Assembly (NCBI GenBank): GCA_033060915.1
Contig: CM065381.1
Location: 31,009,336-31,073,335 of the forward strand
Source of the DNA: Euryodendron excelsum
Lineage: Eukaryota; Streptophyta; Magnoliopsida; Ericales; Pentaphylacaceae
DNA: 64,000 bases
Reading direction: 5' to 3'
Made by a program: the position numbers and the translations under genes. Shown in pieces: positions 1 to 10,186 of this stretch; positions within the stretch are counted from its first letter, which is position 1, and each line of letters opens with the position of its first letter. The notes under the pieces are model-generated. The model was not told where the DNA came from. It searched no databases and worked only from the letters and a program-made list of their open reading frames with translations.

Positions 1-81
1 CTGGTTACTACCCTTCTAGATAGAAGGGGGAACAATATATTGACTGTGGGCGGATACTGTGTCAGTTTCTTAGCCCATGGT
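1..81 (+). mobile_element. Element C, 5' leader fragment left of the A insertion
   Basis: This stretch is the continuation of the sequence found after 32748. It aligns with the leader of element A near 4366-4450 (hairpin, then the TGTGTCAGTTT stretch, then the GCCTACGG-like site) and is broken at 81/82 by the LTR of A. It carries the hairpin CCCTTCTAGATAGAAGGG at 11-28. Non-coding; the PBS and 5' LTR of C lie left of the window. Confidence 0.8.
77..81. repeat. Target site duplication of element A, left copy (ATGGT)
   Basis: The five bases before the LTR of A are ATGGT; the five after its other end (32744-32748) are ACGGT. One C/T transition separates them, as expected for an ageing 5-bp Gypsy target duplication. 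Joining the flanks restores a continuous C leader that matches A's own leader at 4436-4460. Confidence 0.8.
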
Positions 82-257
82 TGTAAGCACCCCATTTTTG
101 ACCGCTCGGTAGTCTACACTCCTTCCAGACTTGTGTTCAAGTCATTATGGGCATATTCCAAACGAAACCAACTTTCTAAGTCCAAATCCCATCTGTCCAT
201 CACTTCGTGGACCCACCAGGCCCAAATAGAGGCAAAATTATCAAAATGGCCTTAGGG

Positions 258-835
258 GCATTGTCCTTTCCAATTCTAATCCCTCTCTTGAGACAGTTTA
301 TTCCTCGAGACGGTTTCAAATCAGGCACATCTTTCCGAAGACAATAAGACCCCTTTCCAATCCCTCTCTCGAGACAGTTTATTCCTCAAGACGGTTCCAA
401 ATCAGGCGCGTCTTTCTGAAGACGATAAGACCCCTTTTCAATCCTTCTCTCGAGACAATTTATTTCTCGAGATAGTTCCAAATCAGACACGTCTTTCCGA
501 AGATGATAAGACCCCTTTCCAATTCTAATCCCTCTCTCGAGACAGTTTATTCCTCGAGACGGTTCCAAATCAGGCACGCCTTTCTGAAGACGATAAGACC
601 CCTTTCTAATTCCAATCCCTCTCTCGAGACAGTTTATTCCTCGAGACGGTTCCAAATCAGGCGCGTCTTTCCGAAGACGATAAGTCCCCTTTCCAATCCC
701 TCTCTCGAGACAGTTTATTCCTCGAGACGGTCCCAAATCAGGAGCGTCTTTCCAAAGACGATAAGACCCCTTTCCAATCCCTCTCTCGAGACAGTTTATT
801 CCTCGAGATGGTCTGAGTAGCGGAAATACTTGCAA
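258..835 (+). repeat. 81/87-bp tandem array in LTR A
   Basis: About seven units, marked by TTCCTCGAGACGG-like boxes at 301, 382, 463, 550, 637, 718 and 799: spacing 81, 81, 87, 87, 81, 81. The 87-bp units carry a 6-bp insertion. Both period lengths are multiples of three, so long repetitive reading frames stay open on both strands; they are not genes. The unit contains CTCTCGAGA palindromes. The same array recurs in the 3' LTR of A, in F and in G. Confidence 0.9.
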
Positions 836-1038
836 ACATCACAACCGTCCGAGTAGCGGAAATACTCGTAAATAGGTTAATATAGGGAATTACTAACAAA
901 CCCCTATGTCACGACGACCGCCGTCAGAGTGGCAGAAACACTCAAAACCCAGGTCAACACTAGTGCCTGCTAGCCTGCTTTGGTAAAAAATGACCAAACT
1001 GCCGCTTGGTCCTTTTCCGAGACTTTCCGGTCAAGATG

Positions 1039-1525
1039 ACCATTCTGCCCCTAAGCATTCAAACGCCCCAGGAACCACATCGGCTTTGGGTATCAAACTG
1101 GTAACTTTATGAGATTACTTCTTATAGTATTCTCAACCTTCCTTTACCTTTCCGGATCATTCCGAGTCAGTTCTGGCAAACCCGGTGCGAAATGACCATT
1201 TTGCCCCTAGTGGGCCGGTCTCCTTTTCCGACCACACTGGCTCTGGGTATCAAACCGGTAACCTTTTGAAACTGCTTTTTGTAGTGTTCTCAACCTCGCT
1301 TTACCTTTCCGGATCATTCCGAGTCAGTTCCGGCAAACCCGTTACAAAATGACCATTTTGCCCCTAGTGGGCCGGTCTCCTTTTCCGACCACACCAGCTG
1401 TGGGAATCAAACCAGCAACCTTTGGGAATATTCTGAATAATGTTTTCAAATCTTAAGTCTTCTTTCGAGACAATCCGAGTCCGTCCTAGCAGCTTTCTAG
1501 TCCGATTGACCGTTTTGCCCCTAAA
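1039..1525 (+). repeat. About 158-bp tandem array in LTR A
   Basis: GACCATTTTGCCCCTA-like boxes recur at about 1039, 1191, 1350 and 1509. Each unit also has GGCCGGTCTCC, a GGGTATCAAACCGG-like stretch and TTCCGGATCATTCCGAG. The same array, with varying copy number, occurs in A's 3' LTR, B, D, F and G, in element orientation upstream of the TATA box, so it belongs to U3. No reading frame is supported. Confidence 0.85.
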
Positions 1526-1767
1526 GGCTCGGTCAACCCTTCCGACACATACTATCCTCATTTCTCAAGTCAAAAACTTCCGGAACACTATTTTAAGTGT
1601 TCCTGCTCTTTTCCGGCCTTCCGGGTCATTCCCGGCCTCTTCAAATCGTTCTCGGACTTTCCGGAGTCACTCCTACTGAAGCCAGGCTAAAAATTGCATG
1701 GTAGTCGCTAGTACAGGAGCCCAAATCTAGTCAAAGATATGTTGCTTGCCGACCTTAAACATTTCCT

Positions 1768-1896
1768 AAATGGCTGGTGCCACTACTAGTGGCACCAAGC
1801 CAAAAAATGGCCTGGCGCCACTCCTAGTGGCGCCAGTGTAAAGTTTGGCCTGGCACCACTGCAACAGGCGCCAGTGTATTCCTCTCTCTATAAATA
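1768..1896 (+). promoter_or_regulatory. LTR A core promoter: GGCGCC palindrome cluster and TATA box
   Basis: Repeated TGGCGCCACT/AGTGGCGCCA half-sites, some decayed to GGCACC or GGTGCC, fill 1768-1880. A TATAAATA box follows at 1889-1896 in the context CTCTCTCTATAAATACAGAG. The arrangement recurs in the LTRs of A (TATA 29170-29177) and B (20078-20085). Factor identity is unknown; TATA placement is sound, start site inferred about 30 bases downstream. Confidence 0.75.
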
Positions 1897-1975
1897 CAGA
1901 GCCTTTTCCAACGTGAAAGGTGTCCGCAAACTCAATCTAAAAATCATATATTTTGATATACAGAGCTCGTGCACT

Positions 1976-2036
1976 CCCTAAACCCTAGCTTTCTTAGGTT
2001 TTCCAAACCCTAGACACCGTACACTAAACCCTAGCC
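1976..2036 (+). promoter_or_regulatory. Telo-box cluster downstream of the LTR TATA box
   Basis: Three AAACCCTAG-type boxes lie 85-140 bases downstream of the TATA box. Telo-boxes (AAACCCTA) near transcription starts are known from plant ribosomal-protein and translation genes. The same cluster recurs at about 29265-29315 and, inverted, in B, D and F. They are not arrayed at 7-bp spacing, so this is not telomeric DNA. Confidence 0.6.
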
Positions 2037-2104
2037 TCCTATACACTCATACACACCCCAATACACTTATACACTAGCCTCCAATCCTCCTTTCAAAACT
2101 TGAA

Positions 2105-3060
2105 GAGCTGCAAATCTTTCTTAACTCAAATCCTTCCTAATCCTCCACTTTCCTAAAATCTTAAGTTTCCAAAACTTGAGCATAAAATCTTTCCTAAAAC
2201 TTAACTTTCACATCTTTTCTAATTCAACCCTTTCCTAATCCTACCTCTTTTCCAAATCTTAATTCTCCAAATCTATGCTTTTCAAATCTTTCCTAAACTC
2301 AAACCTTTCCTAATCTCAAGATTTTATAAAACTCAAATTTTAAAACTTTCTAAATTTTAAACTCTATAAATTTTAAATCTTTCCAAGTTCAAAACTTTCT
2401 TAAGTTAAGACTTTCTAAATCTAAAACTTTCTAAATTCTAAACTTTCTAAAAACTTCAAATCTTTCCAAATTTAAAACTTTCTTATTTTCAAAACTTTTC
2501 CTCTTTCAAAACCTTTCTTAAAATGAAACTTTCTTAATTCAAAACTTTCTAAACTCAAAACTTTCTTAATTCAAACCTTTTCTAAATCTTTCCTAATTTA
2601 AAATCTTTCTAAAATTCTAAGCTTTCTAAATTCAAAACTTTCTTAAGTTGAAACTTTCCAAATTCTAAACATTTCTTAAATTAAACTTTTCCTAATTCAA
2701 AATATTTCTAAATTCAACATTTTCCTATTTCAAAACCTTTCTTAAAACGAAACTTTCCAATTTACAAAACTTCCCTATTTCAAAACATTTCAATTTCAAA
2801 ACTTTTCTAAGTTGAAACTTTCCTAATTCCAAAACTTTCCTAAGTCGAAAACTTTCCTAATTCGAAACTTTCCTAAATCAGATCTTTCCTAATTCGAAAC
2901 TTTCTTAAATCGGACCTTTCCTAATACGAACATTTCCTAAATCCAATCCTTTCCTAAATCTTCCAAGTCCAACATTCAAGTGAAATCTTTCTTAATGTCA
3001 AGTCCTTTCTAAATCCTCTATTTTCTAAGTCTAGGTTTCCTAAAACCAGTCTTTTCAAAT
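2105..3060 (+). repeat. AT-rich degenerate repeats in R-U5 of LTR A
   Basis: About 950 bases of short variable units built on AAAACTTTCTAA, AAATCTTTCCTAA and TTCAAAACTTTC, period near 17-22 bases. The template strand equivalent appears in B (about 6480-7400 and 17620-18560), F (50090-51070) and the 3' LTR of A (30820-31800). Long lysine/phenylalanine-rich frames here are composition effects. No gene seen. Confidence 0.75.
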
Positions 3061-3996
3061 CTTTCAATCAAAGTTCAATCTCTCAATCTTCCAATCCAAT
3101 TTCCAATTCAACCTCTTTCTGTCAAATCAACTCTTCTATTCTCAATCGGACTCTTGTCCGAACTACGACTAACCTGATTCCTCCAAAGGATACGTAGGCA
3201 ACCTTCATAGGTGCGGTCACACCATTTTTCAAATTTCAAATTCTATAACATTTTTCAAATTTTTAATTCCACAATCTTTTCAAATCTCCAATCTATTTTC
3301 AAATTTCCAATTTCAAATTTCTATTTTCAATCTTCAATTTCAATTTTCAAAATCTTGTTTCCAAATTCAAACTTCCATCTCTTTCTTTTCAAATCAAATC
3401 AGATCAAATTCTTTTCAAATCTATTTCTAAATCAACTCTCTTCTATTGCACTTGCATATCATCCATCATGATAGCTTTTAAACATTATTTTTCTAAGGTG
3501 GACAGGATTAAACATATGTTAGTTGAAGACTCTCGTAGGTGAATCTAGGGTAGATTGACATGTAGGTACCGAAAAAGCGGGTAGGGTGATGGCTTAGTGC
3601 GTCTTCCCTACACGTAACCAACCTCCGAACCTAGAATCACTGATTTCGAAGACCAAAATGGGGTTATTTTTCAAAAAGGGCTTAAATGTTTTCCAAAGGT
3701 TGCCAAACAACCTGTTTTCTTAAAAACCCTCTCTTGAGGAGATATTTTCAAAACTTTTTTCCAAAAACCCTAAGTGTAGTCTTCAGATTATGCTTAGTTT
3801 TTATGTGACTTAACTCACCTTAATCAAGTTAAGTGGTGACTCAAAACTTTTTTCAAAAGCCTTTTATTCAAATCTATTTTTAATTTAAACCTAGTCACAC
3901 TCATTCTTCTAGGAGGGTGAGTTCTAACGAGAGAATACAATGTTTTTCCCGCTTGTGTGTGTATTCCTCGAGTGCGAAAAATCTGGGCGCGATAGC

Positions 3997-4014
3997 TGGC
4001 GACTCCGCTGAGGA
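3997..4014 (+). other. Primer-binding site of element A (tRNA-Arg)
   Basis: TGGCGACTCCGCTGAGGA lies two bases after the LTR end. It is complementary to the 3' 18 nt (with CCA) of plant tRNA-Arg(ACG), 17 of 18 matching. A tRNA-Arg primer is characteristic of Ogre/Tat elements. Confidence 0.85.
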
Positions 4015-5428
4015 TACTTAGAAGGTTAGGCCATAGTTATGTCTCTTTACCCTTCACCCATATAGAGTCTTCAATTAACTTGTTCAATCATATTCACTTT
4101 AAATTTTCAAAACTAAATTTTCAAAATTATTTTCAAAAAATATGCATTTATTTAAATTATCTTGTATTATGTTTGCCATCCTCATACTAACACTTCCATC
4201 TTTGTTTTGTAGGTACACATTTTGTTTAAATTTTATTAACTGCTATGCATGAATGTGATGAACAGGATGAATGGGAGTTGTTGGGCTCTTTCCTCCACTT
4301 TTAAATATCACACACACACTGCATGTGCACTTGCATTCTGCATACTTGCATTATTACCCTGATATGTCCTTTCTAGTTAGAAAGGGGGAACGGTATATTG
4401 GTTGTGGGCAAAATGCTGTGTCAGTTTTTTTGCCTACGGCCTCTTAATGGTTCCCCCGCTTGGATCACCAACCGATCATGGCACCACCTCGGGGAGTGGG
4501 CCTAGGTTTGAAGATCCGGGGACCGAGCCTTTTTAGGACGCATTAGTCAACCCTCAACCTCATACTCATATAGACACCATGCATAGCTGAATCTCTGACA
4601 GATTTAAGACAAGAGCACCGTTTTCAAAACCACGGAGAAAAGGGCGACTGCTCTTACTTTCATTTATACCTGTCTAATCCTACTGTTATACTGACTGTAT
4701 TCATACTGTTATAATACCTGTCTAACTACTTATACATGCATGTTTACTTCAACTGTATTTTCTCTCCTTATACTCTTTGCATACCCATATTCATGCACTC
4801 AATACCTTCATGTCAAGACAAGAGTTCCCAGTAATTCAAGTCACTGCATTCTCATACATATGATCAACCCATAGAGAGTGACACCAATGTCACTCTCCCT
4901 TGCATTAAACCTACCTAAACCCTAAGGGTTCCCACGTAACCCTAAGGAATCATTGCATGCATTTTAAGTCATCTCATAAGAGGGGCCCCAATCCCTCTAT
5001 GCTCACGGAGATAGGGTTGCCAAGAAGACAAGGGGCAATCGATCAGCAAGGTCTCTCAACGACCTCCTCGACATCAAATCCAAGGAAGGCGAATCCGAAG
5101 ACTCAAGAGTAGTTTAGGTTTTCCTTTGTAAAACTAGATAGGTGGAAGTCCAAAGGAAAATGTTCCCCTTCCCCCTGTTAAAATGTATTTTAATTCTTTT
5201 GTATCTTAAACCTAAAGTTCAATGTACTTCTTTATTTTTGCGAATGAATGGATAAATGATTGTATGAATGGATGAAGGTTCCCACTCAATAGTAAGCTAC
5301 CTACATACAAGGGCAAACCCCCTATCTCCAAAAGTGAGCCAATACATCATGTTTAGCCTCCCTTTCAAGCAGGGGCACCCCTAGGACATGCATTGCATAA
5401 AAATTTTCAAATCAAGGCACTAACTTCT
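4015..5428 (+). other. Element A leader, first copy (non-coding)
   Basis: No supported coding region. The sequence aligns with the leaders of B (15180-16576, minus), C (32749-33670) and F (61930-63276, minus). It holds a near-perfect hairpin CCTTTCTAGTTAGAAAGG at 4368-4385 and a second conserved GC-rich stretch to about 4500. The 4796-5420 part, which ends in GGCACTAACTTCT, is repeated in diverged form after the B insertion. Confidence 0.75.
5424..5428. repeat. Target site duplication of element B, left copy (CTTCT)
   Basis: CTTCT here and at 21250-21254 exactly flank B. Removing B and one copy joins A's leader to give GGCACTAACTTCT followed by CATTTA, matching element C at 33661-33680. Confidence 0.92.
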
Positions 5429-8400
5429 TGTTGCGCCCAGATTTTTTGCACTCAAGGAATACACAAACAAGTGGGAAAAATGATGTACTCTCTCGTTAGA
5501 ACTCACCCTCCTAGAAGAATGAATGCGACTAGGTTTGAATTGATAATAGATTTGAATAAAGGGTTTTTAAAAAAAGATTTAGAGTCGCCACCTAACTTGA
5601 TTAAGGTGAGTTAGGTAACCTAAAAACTAAGAATAATCCAAAGACTACACTTAGGATTTTTGGAAAATGATTTCAAAATATCTCCTCAAGAAAGGGTTTT
5701 TTTAGGAAAACAGGTTGTTTGGCAACCTTTGGAAAAAATTTAGCCCTTTTTTTGAAAATAACTCCTTTTGGTCTTTGAAATCAGTGATCTAGGTTTGGAG
5801 GTTGGTTACGTGTAGGGAAGACGCACTAAGCCATCACCCTACCCTGCCCTTTCGGTACCTACATGTCAATCTACCCTAGATTCACCTATGAGAGTTTTCA
5901 ACTAACTATTGACCAATCCTATCCACTTTAAAAAAGAATGTTTGAAAGGAAACTAACATGATGCATGATATGCAAGTGCAATAGAAGAGAGTTGATTTAG
6001 AAATAGATTTGAAAAGAATTTGATTTGATTTGATTTGAAAAGAAAGAGATGGCAGTTTGAATTTGGAAACAAGATTTTGGAAATCGAAATTGAAGATTGA
6101 AAATAGAAATTTGAAATTGGAAATTCGAAAATAGATTGGAGACTTGAAAAGATTGTGAAATTAGAATTTTGAAAAATGTTGTAGAATTTTAAATCTGAAA
6201 GTAGCTGTGGAATTTGAAACTTGAAAGAAATTGTGACCGCACCCATGAGGGCTACCTATCCTTTTGGAGGAATCAGGTCAGTCGTAGTTCAGACCAAATT
6301 TCGATTGAAAATATATTGATTTGAAAGAAAGAGATTGAATTGGAAATTGGATTAGAAAATTAAGAGATTGAACTTAGAATAGAAGATTGAAAATTAGAAT
6401 TTAGAATTCTGGAATTGAAGAGATTGGATTTTGATTTGAAAAGATAGAACTTGGGAGAAAGATTTAGACTTGTTTTGGAAAGATGGAGGTTTAGGAAACC
6501 TAGATTTAGGAAAGATAGGAAACCTAGGAAAGACTTGAGACTTAGAAAGATTTGACTCGAATGTTGGACTTGGAAGATTTGAAAAGATTGCATTTTAGGA
6601 AATATTCGAACTAGGAAAGGTCCGATTTAGGAAAGTTTCGAATTGGGAAAGTTTTATTTTTGCAAAGTTTTCGAATTAAGAAAATTTCAACTTAGGGAAG
6701 TTTCCAAATTAAGAAAGTTTCGATATTAGGAAAGTTTTGAATTAGGAATGTTTCAACTTAGGAAAGTTTTGAATTTGGAAAGTTTTCACTTTAGGAAAGT
6801 TTTGAAATAGGAAAGTAATGAATTTTGAAATGTTTTGAATTAGGAAAAGTTTAGTTTAAGAAAGGCTTAGAATTTAGAAAGTTTCAAGTTATGAAAGTTT
6901 TGAATTTTGGAATGTTTTGAAAAAAGGAGGTTTTGAAAGTGGGAAAGTTTAGAAAATAAGGAAGTTTTGAAAATAAGAAAGTTTTGAGTTTAGAAAGCTT
7001 TGGATTTAGAAAGATTTGAAATTTAGAAAGTTTAGGATTTAGAAAGTTTTAGAGTTTTAGAAAATCTCGAGATTAAGAAAGGTTTGAGTTTAGAAAAAGT
7101 TTGAAAACTTAGGTTTGAAAAGTTAAGATTTGAAAAGAGGGTAGAATTAGGAAAGGGTTGAATTAGGAAAGATTTGAAAGTTGAGTTTTAAACTTTAGGA
7201 AAGATTTTTATGTTCAAGTTTTGGAAACTTAAGATTTAGGAAAGTTGAGGATTAGGAAGGATGTGAATTAGGAAAGATTTGAATTAGGAAGGGATTTGAT
7301 TTGGTTTCTAAAAGAGAAAGTTTGAATTTTGTTTCCAAAAATGGAGAATTGGATTTGGTTTCCTAAACGGGAAGATTTGATTCGGTTTCCTAAAGGGAAG
7401 ATAGGATTTGGAAAGGGAGATTCTAGAAACCCTAGATTTGAAAGTGTAGAATTTTAACGTAGAAAAGAGGTTATGGAAATGTGTATAGTTTGGATATAGA
7501 AAATGAGAGATTTTGGAAACCTAGGTTCGAGGCAAAGTTTGAAAATCATGCTTTTGGAAAGAAAATTAGGGTTTCCTAATCATGGGTTCTAGGGCTTGAC
7601 TTGGGCTCTAACGAAAGAGGATTTTTGGAAAGTGCATTTTTAGAAACGAAGGTTTTCTAGGAGGGAATCCTAGGGAGAAGTTTTTGGAAAGTGAATCTGA
7701 AGATAGAGTTTTTGGAAAAAATTTTTAAAGAGAAGGAGTTTTTGAAAAGTGTGTTTTTGGAAACGTAGATTTTAGAAAGAAAATCCAAGAGGGGAATTTC
7801 TGGAAGGGAGATTTTGGAAAGAGAGTTTTTGGAAAGATTTTTGGAGAGAGTTTTTCTAGGAAAGAGACCTAGAGAACGTTTCTGGAAAGTGGATTTTGGG
7901 GAGAGCATTTTAGAAAGGAGTTGAAAAAGGAGGTTTTGAAAAATAGGTTTTTGGAGGGAGTTTTTGAAAAAAAACTTTGGAAAGGAGAGTTTTAGGAAAA
8001 TACGTTAAAAAATAGATTTTAGGAAGAGAATTTTGAAAAGATAGTTTTTAGAAGGTGTAAAAACGTCTCACTTTCCTAAAGCTATTCTAACCATAAGAGG
8101 GCTAGAACCACTTTAAGAAAGTGGTTTTGAAAACAACAAAGGTTGAAAATATGGACCATGTTGGTCACTTTACATGTAACACTTTCCTAAAGCAACCCTA
8201 GCCATGGAAAAGCTAGAATCACCCTAGGATTGTGATTTTGAAAACACGTTTTGAAAAATAGATTTTGATGCAATTTTGAAAACAAGTTTGAAAACAATTT
8301 TGAAAACGAGATTAAAAACGATTTTTGGAAGATGCATGATCATGATATACACAATGTAATTTTGGGGTTGTGAACATACAAGGTTAAGGCTTGACCACAT

Positions 8401-9935
8401 AACCAAGGGGGCCAGGCCCATGTGGTCTCCGGTTAGCCTAAAGGAAAGCCCCCGACACGGTGACCCTCCGATAGCCTAATCCTATACATGGACCGGGAGT
8501 CCCCTTGTTTCAAGCATACAAAGAAAGGGGGGAAAGAGATGGGAGATTAAAATAGAGAAAACCCAAGTGGGTTAGGAGAGAGGAGAGAGAGGGGGAAGTG
8601 CGGAAATTTAAATGGAGGACCTACCTTGTATCTTATTTATTTTGCGCGCCTTGCTTTCTTCGGTCTTCGTCTTGATCTTCGCCTTCAATCTTCAAACTTC
8701 GGACTGCAACTCTTCAAGTCTTCGAAGGAGGGTTGAAGGTTAGTGTGTGAGTGTATGGGGGTGTCTATGAGTGTATAAGAAGCTAGGGTTTAGTGTATGG
8801 TGGCTAGGGTTTGGAAAACCTAGGAAAGCTAGGGTTTAGGGAGTGCACGAGCTCTATATATCGAATTATATGGTTTTTAGACTGAGTTTACAGACATTTT
8901 CCACGTTGGAGGAGGCTCTGTATTTGTAGAGGTTGGACAACACTGGGGCCTGTTGCAGTGGCGCTAGGTTAAACTTTACACTAGCGCCACTAGGAGTGGC
9001 GCCGGGCCATTTTTTTGCTTAGCACCACTACTAGTAGCGCCAGCCATTTAGGAAATGTTTATGGTCGGCAAGCAACGTATCTTTGACTAGATTTGGGCGC
9101 CTATACTAGTGAGTACCATGTAATTTTTAGCCTGACTTCACTAGGAGTGACTCCGGAAAGTCCGGGAATGATTTGAAGGAGCTGGGAATGATCCGGAAGG
9201 CCAGAAAAGAGTAGGAACACCTAAAATAGTGTCCCGAAGGTATTTGACATGAAAAATGAGGATAGGATGTGTCAGAAGGGTTGACCGGGCCTTTAAGGGC
9301 AAAACGGTCAATCGGATTGGAAAGCTGCCAGGACGGACTCGGACTGTCCCGGAAGAAAACTCAAAATTTAGAAACATTATTCAGAATGTTCCCAAAGGTT
9401 GCCGGCTTGGTTCCCAGAGCCGGTGTGGTCGAAAAAGGAAACCGGCCCACCAGGGGCAAAACGGTCATTTTGTATCGGGTTTGCCGGAATTAACTCAGAA
9501 TGATCTGGAAAGGTAAAGAAAGGTTTATAACACTATAAAAAGTATTCTCGGGGAGTTACCGGTTTGATACCCAGAACCGGTGTGGTCGGAAAAGGAGACC
9601 GGCCCACCTGGGGCAAAGCGGTCATTTTGCATCGGGTTTGCCGGAACTAACTCGGAATGATCCGGAAAGGTAGAGGAAGGTTTAGAATACCATATGAAGT
9701 AATCTCAGAAGGTTACTGGTTTGATACCCAGAGCCGGTGTGGTTCCCGAGGCGTTCGAATGTCTAGGGACAAAACGGTCATTTAGTTTTAAGTGGGCCCC
9801 ATGGGCCCGAGAAGCGACTGGTGGACTAAATTCAAGTCAAAAAGGCGGGCTTAGAGTCTATATACGCATGTGAGGTGTGAAAGTGAGCTTGGTCAGCTTG
9901 GAGATTGCCAAGCGGGCAAAAATGGGATGCTTATA
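5429..9935 (-). repeat. 3' LTR of element B
   Basis: In window orientation it runs from TGTTGCGCCCAG to GGGATGCTTATA, i.e. TATAAGC...GGGCGCAACA on the minus strand, so both ends carry one transition. It is 146 bases shorter than its partner, consistent with one fewer copy of the about 158-bp unit. The TATA box has decayed to TACAAATA (8921-8928). The splice-donor-like CAAGGTAGGT is at 8619-8628. Confidence 0.88.
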
Positions 9936-9952
9936 GCTGCCCCTCTTTTTCT
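9936..9952 (-). other. Polypurine tract of element B
   Basis: On the minus strand AGAAAAAGAGGGGCAGC abuts the 3' LTR. The same sequence stands at 27301-27317 in A and close variants in C and F. It primes plus-strand DNA in this element class. Confidence 0.85.
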
Positions 9953-9954
9953 AT

Positions 9955-9969
9955 CTTTGCTTGTCAAAG
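9955..9969 (-). other. Hairpin next to the PPT of element B
   Basis: CTTTG, a 5-base loop and CAAAG, two bases upstream of the polypurine tract. Equivalent hairpins are at 27282-27300 (A) and 54632-54648 (F). Confidence 0.6.
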
Positions 9970-10186
9970 GCAGAAAATGATAAAGTAAGAGCCTTATGTT
10001 GACCGCGAGGCGATCAGAGGGATTTGAAAATAATAGGAATTCAAAGAACAGTTACCTCGAGTAGCTGGTTGATGCTTGGTATTTTATCTGGTAAAAATGA
10101 CACTCTTCTGGAGAATTAATGCTCCTTAAACTGGCGCTCCATCTGGCAGAACAATGTTCCTCTGGGGGGGAATTGACGCATCTTGA

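Larger units (their letters stand above)
82..3994 (+). repeat. 5' LTR of element A (1.43-kb internal deletion)
   Basis: It starts TGTAAGCACCCC and ends GGGCGCGATA (TA for the expected CA). Order: 81-bp array, about 158-bp array, GGCGCC motif cluster, TATA box, telo-box cluster, AT-rich degenerate repeats, then a conserved hairpin module near 3145 and the LTR end. It is about 1.5 kb shorter than its partner at 27318-32743. Most of that is one deletion at about 2112, equivalent to about 29395-30826 of the 3' LTR, with CAA shared at the joint. The lost part includes the LTR splice-donor region. Confidence 0.85.

Noticed and set aside
386..835. Long reading frames on both strands with a GINCLERGI-type repeat
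   Set aside because: They run through the 81/87-bp array, whose period is a multiple of three; no start context, no domain, and both strands open at once.
258..835. CRISPR-like regular repeats
   Set aside because: Units are contiguous with no unique spacers, inside a plant LTR.
1976..2036. Interstitial telomere repeats
   Set aside because: AAACCCTA words are separated by other sequence and sit at the LTR transcript start; telo-boxes fit better.
3211..3471. Phe/Asn/Ser-rich frames in AT-rich LTR parts (also near 5953, 6360, 17161, 26296, 30055, 31959, 42963, 49568, 51423 and 55311)
   Set aside because: Low-complexity AT-rich LTR or intron sequence; same composition in all copies, no conserved start.
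3997..4014. A tRNA-Arg gene fragment
   Set aside because: Only the 18 nt complementary to the tRNA 3' end, placed two bases after an LTR: a primer-binding site.
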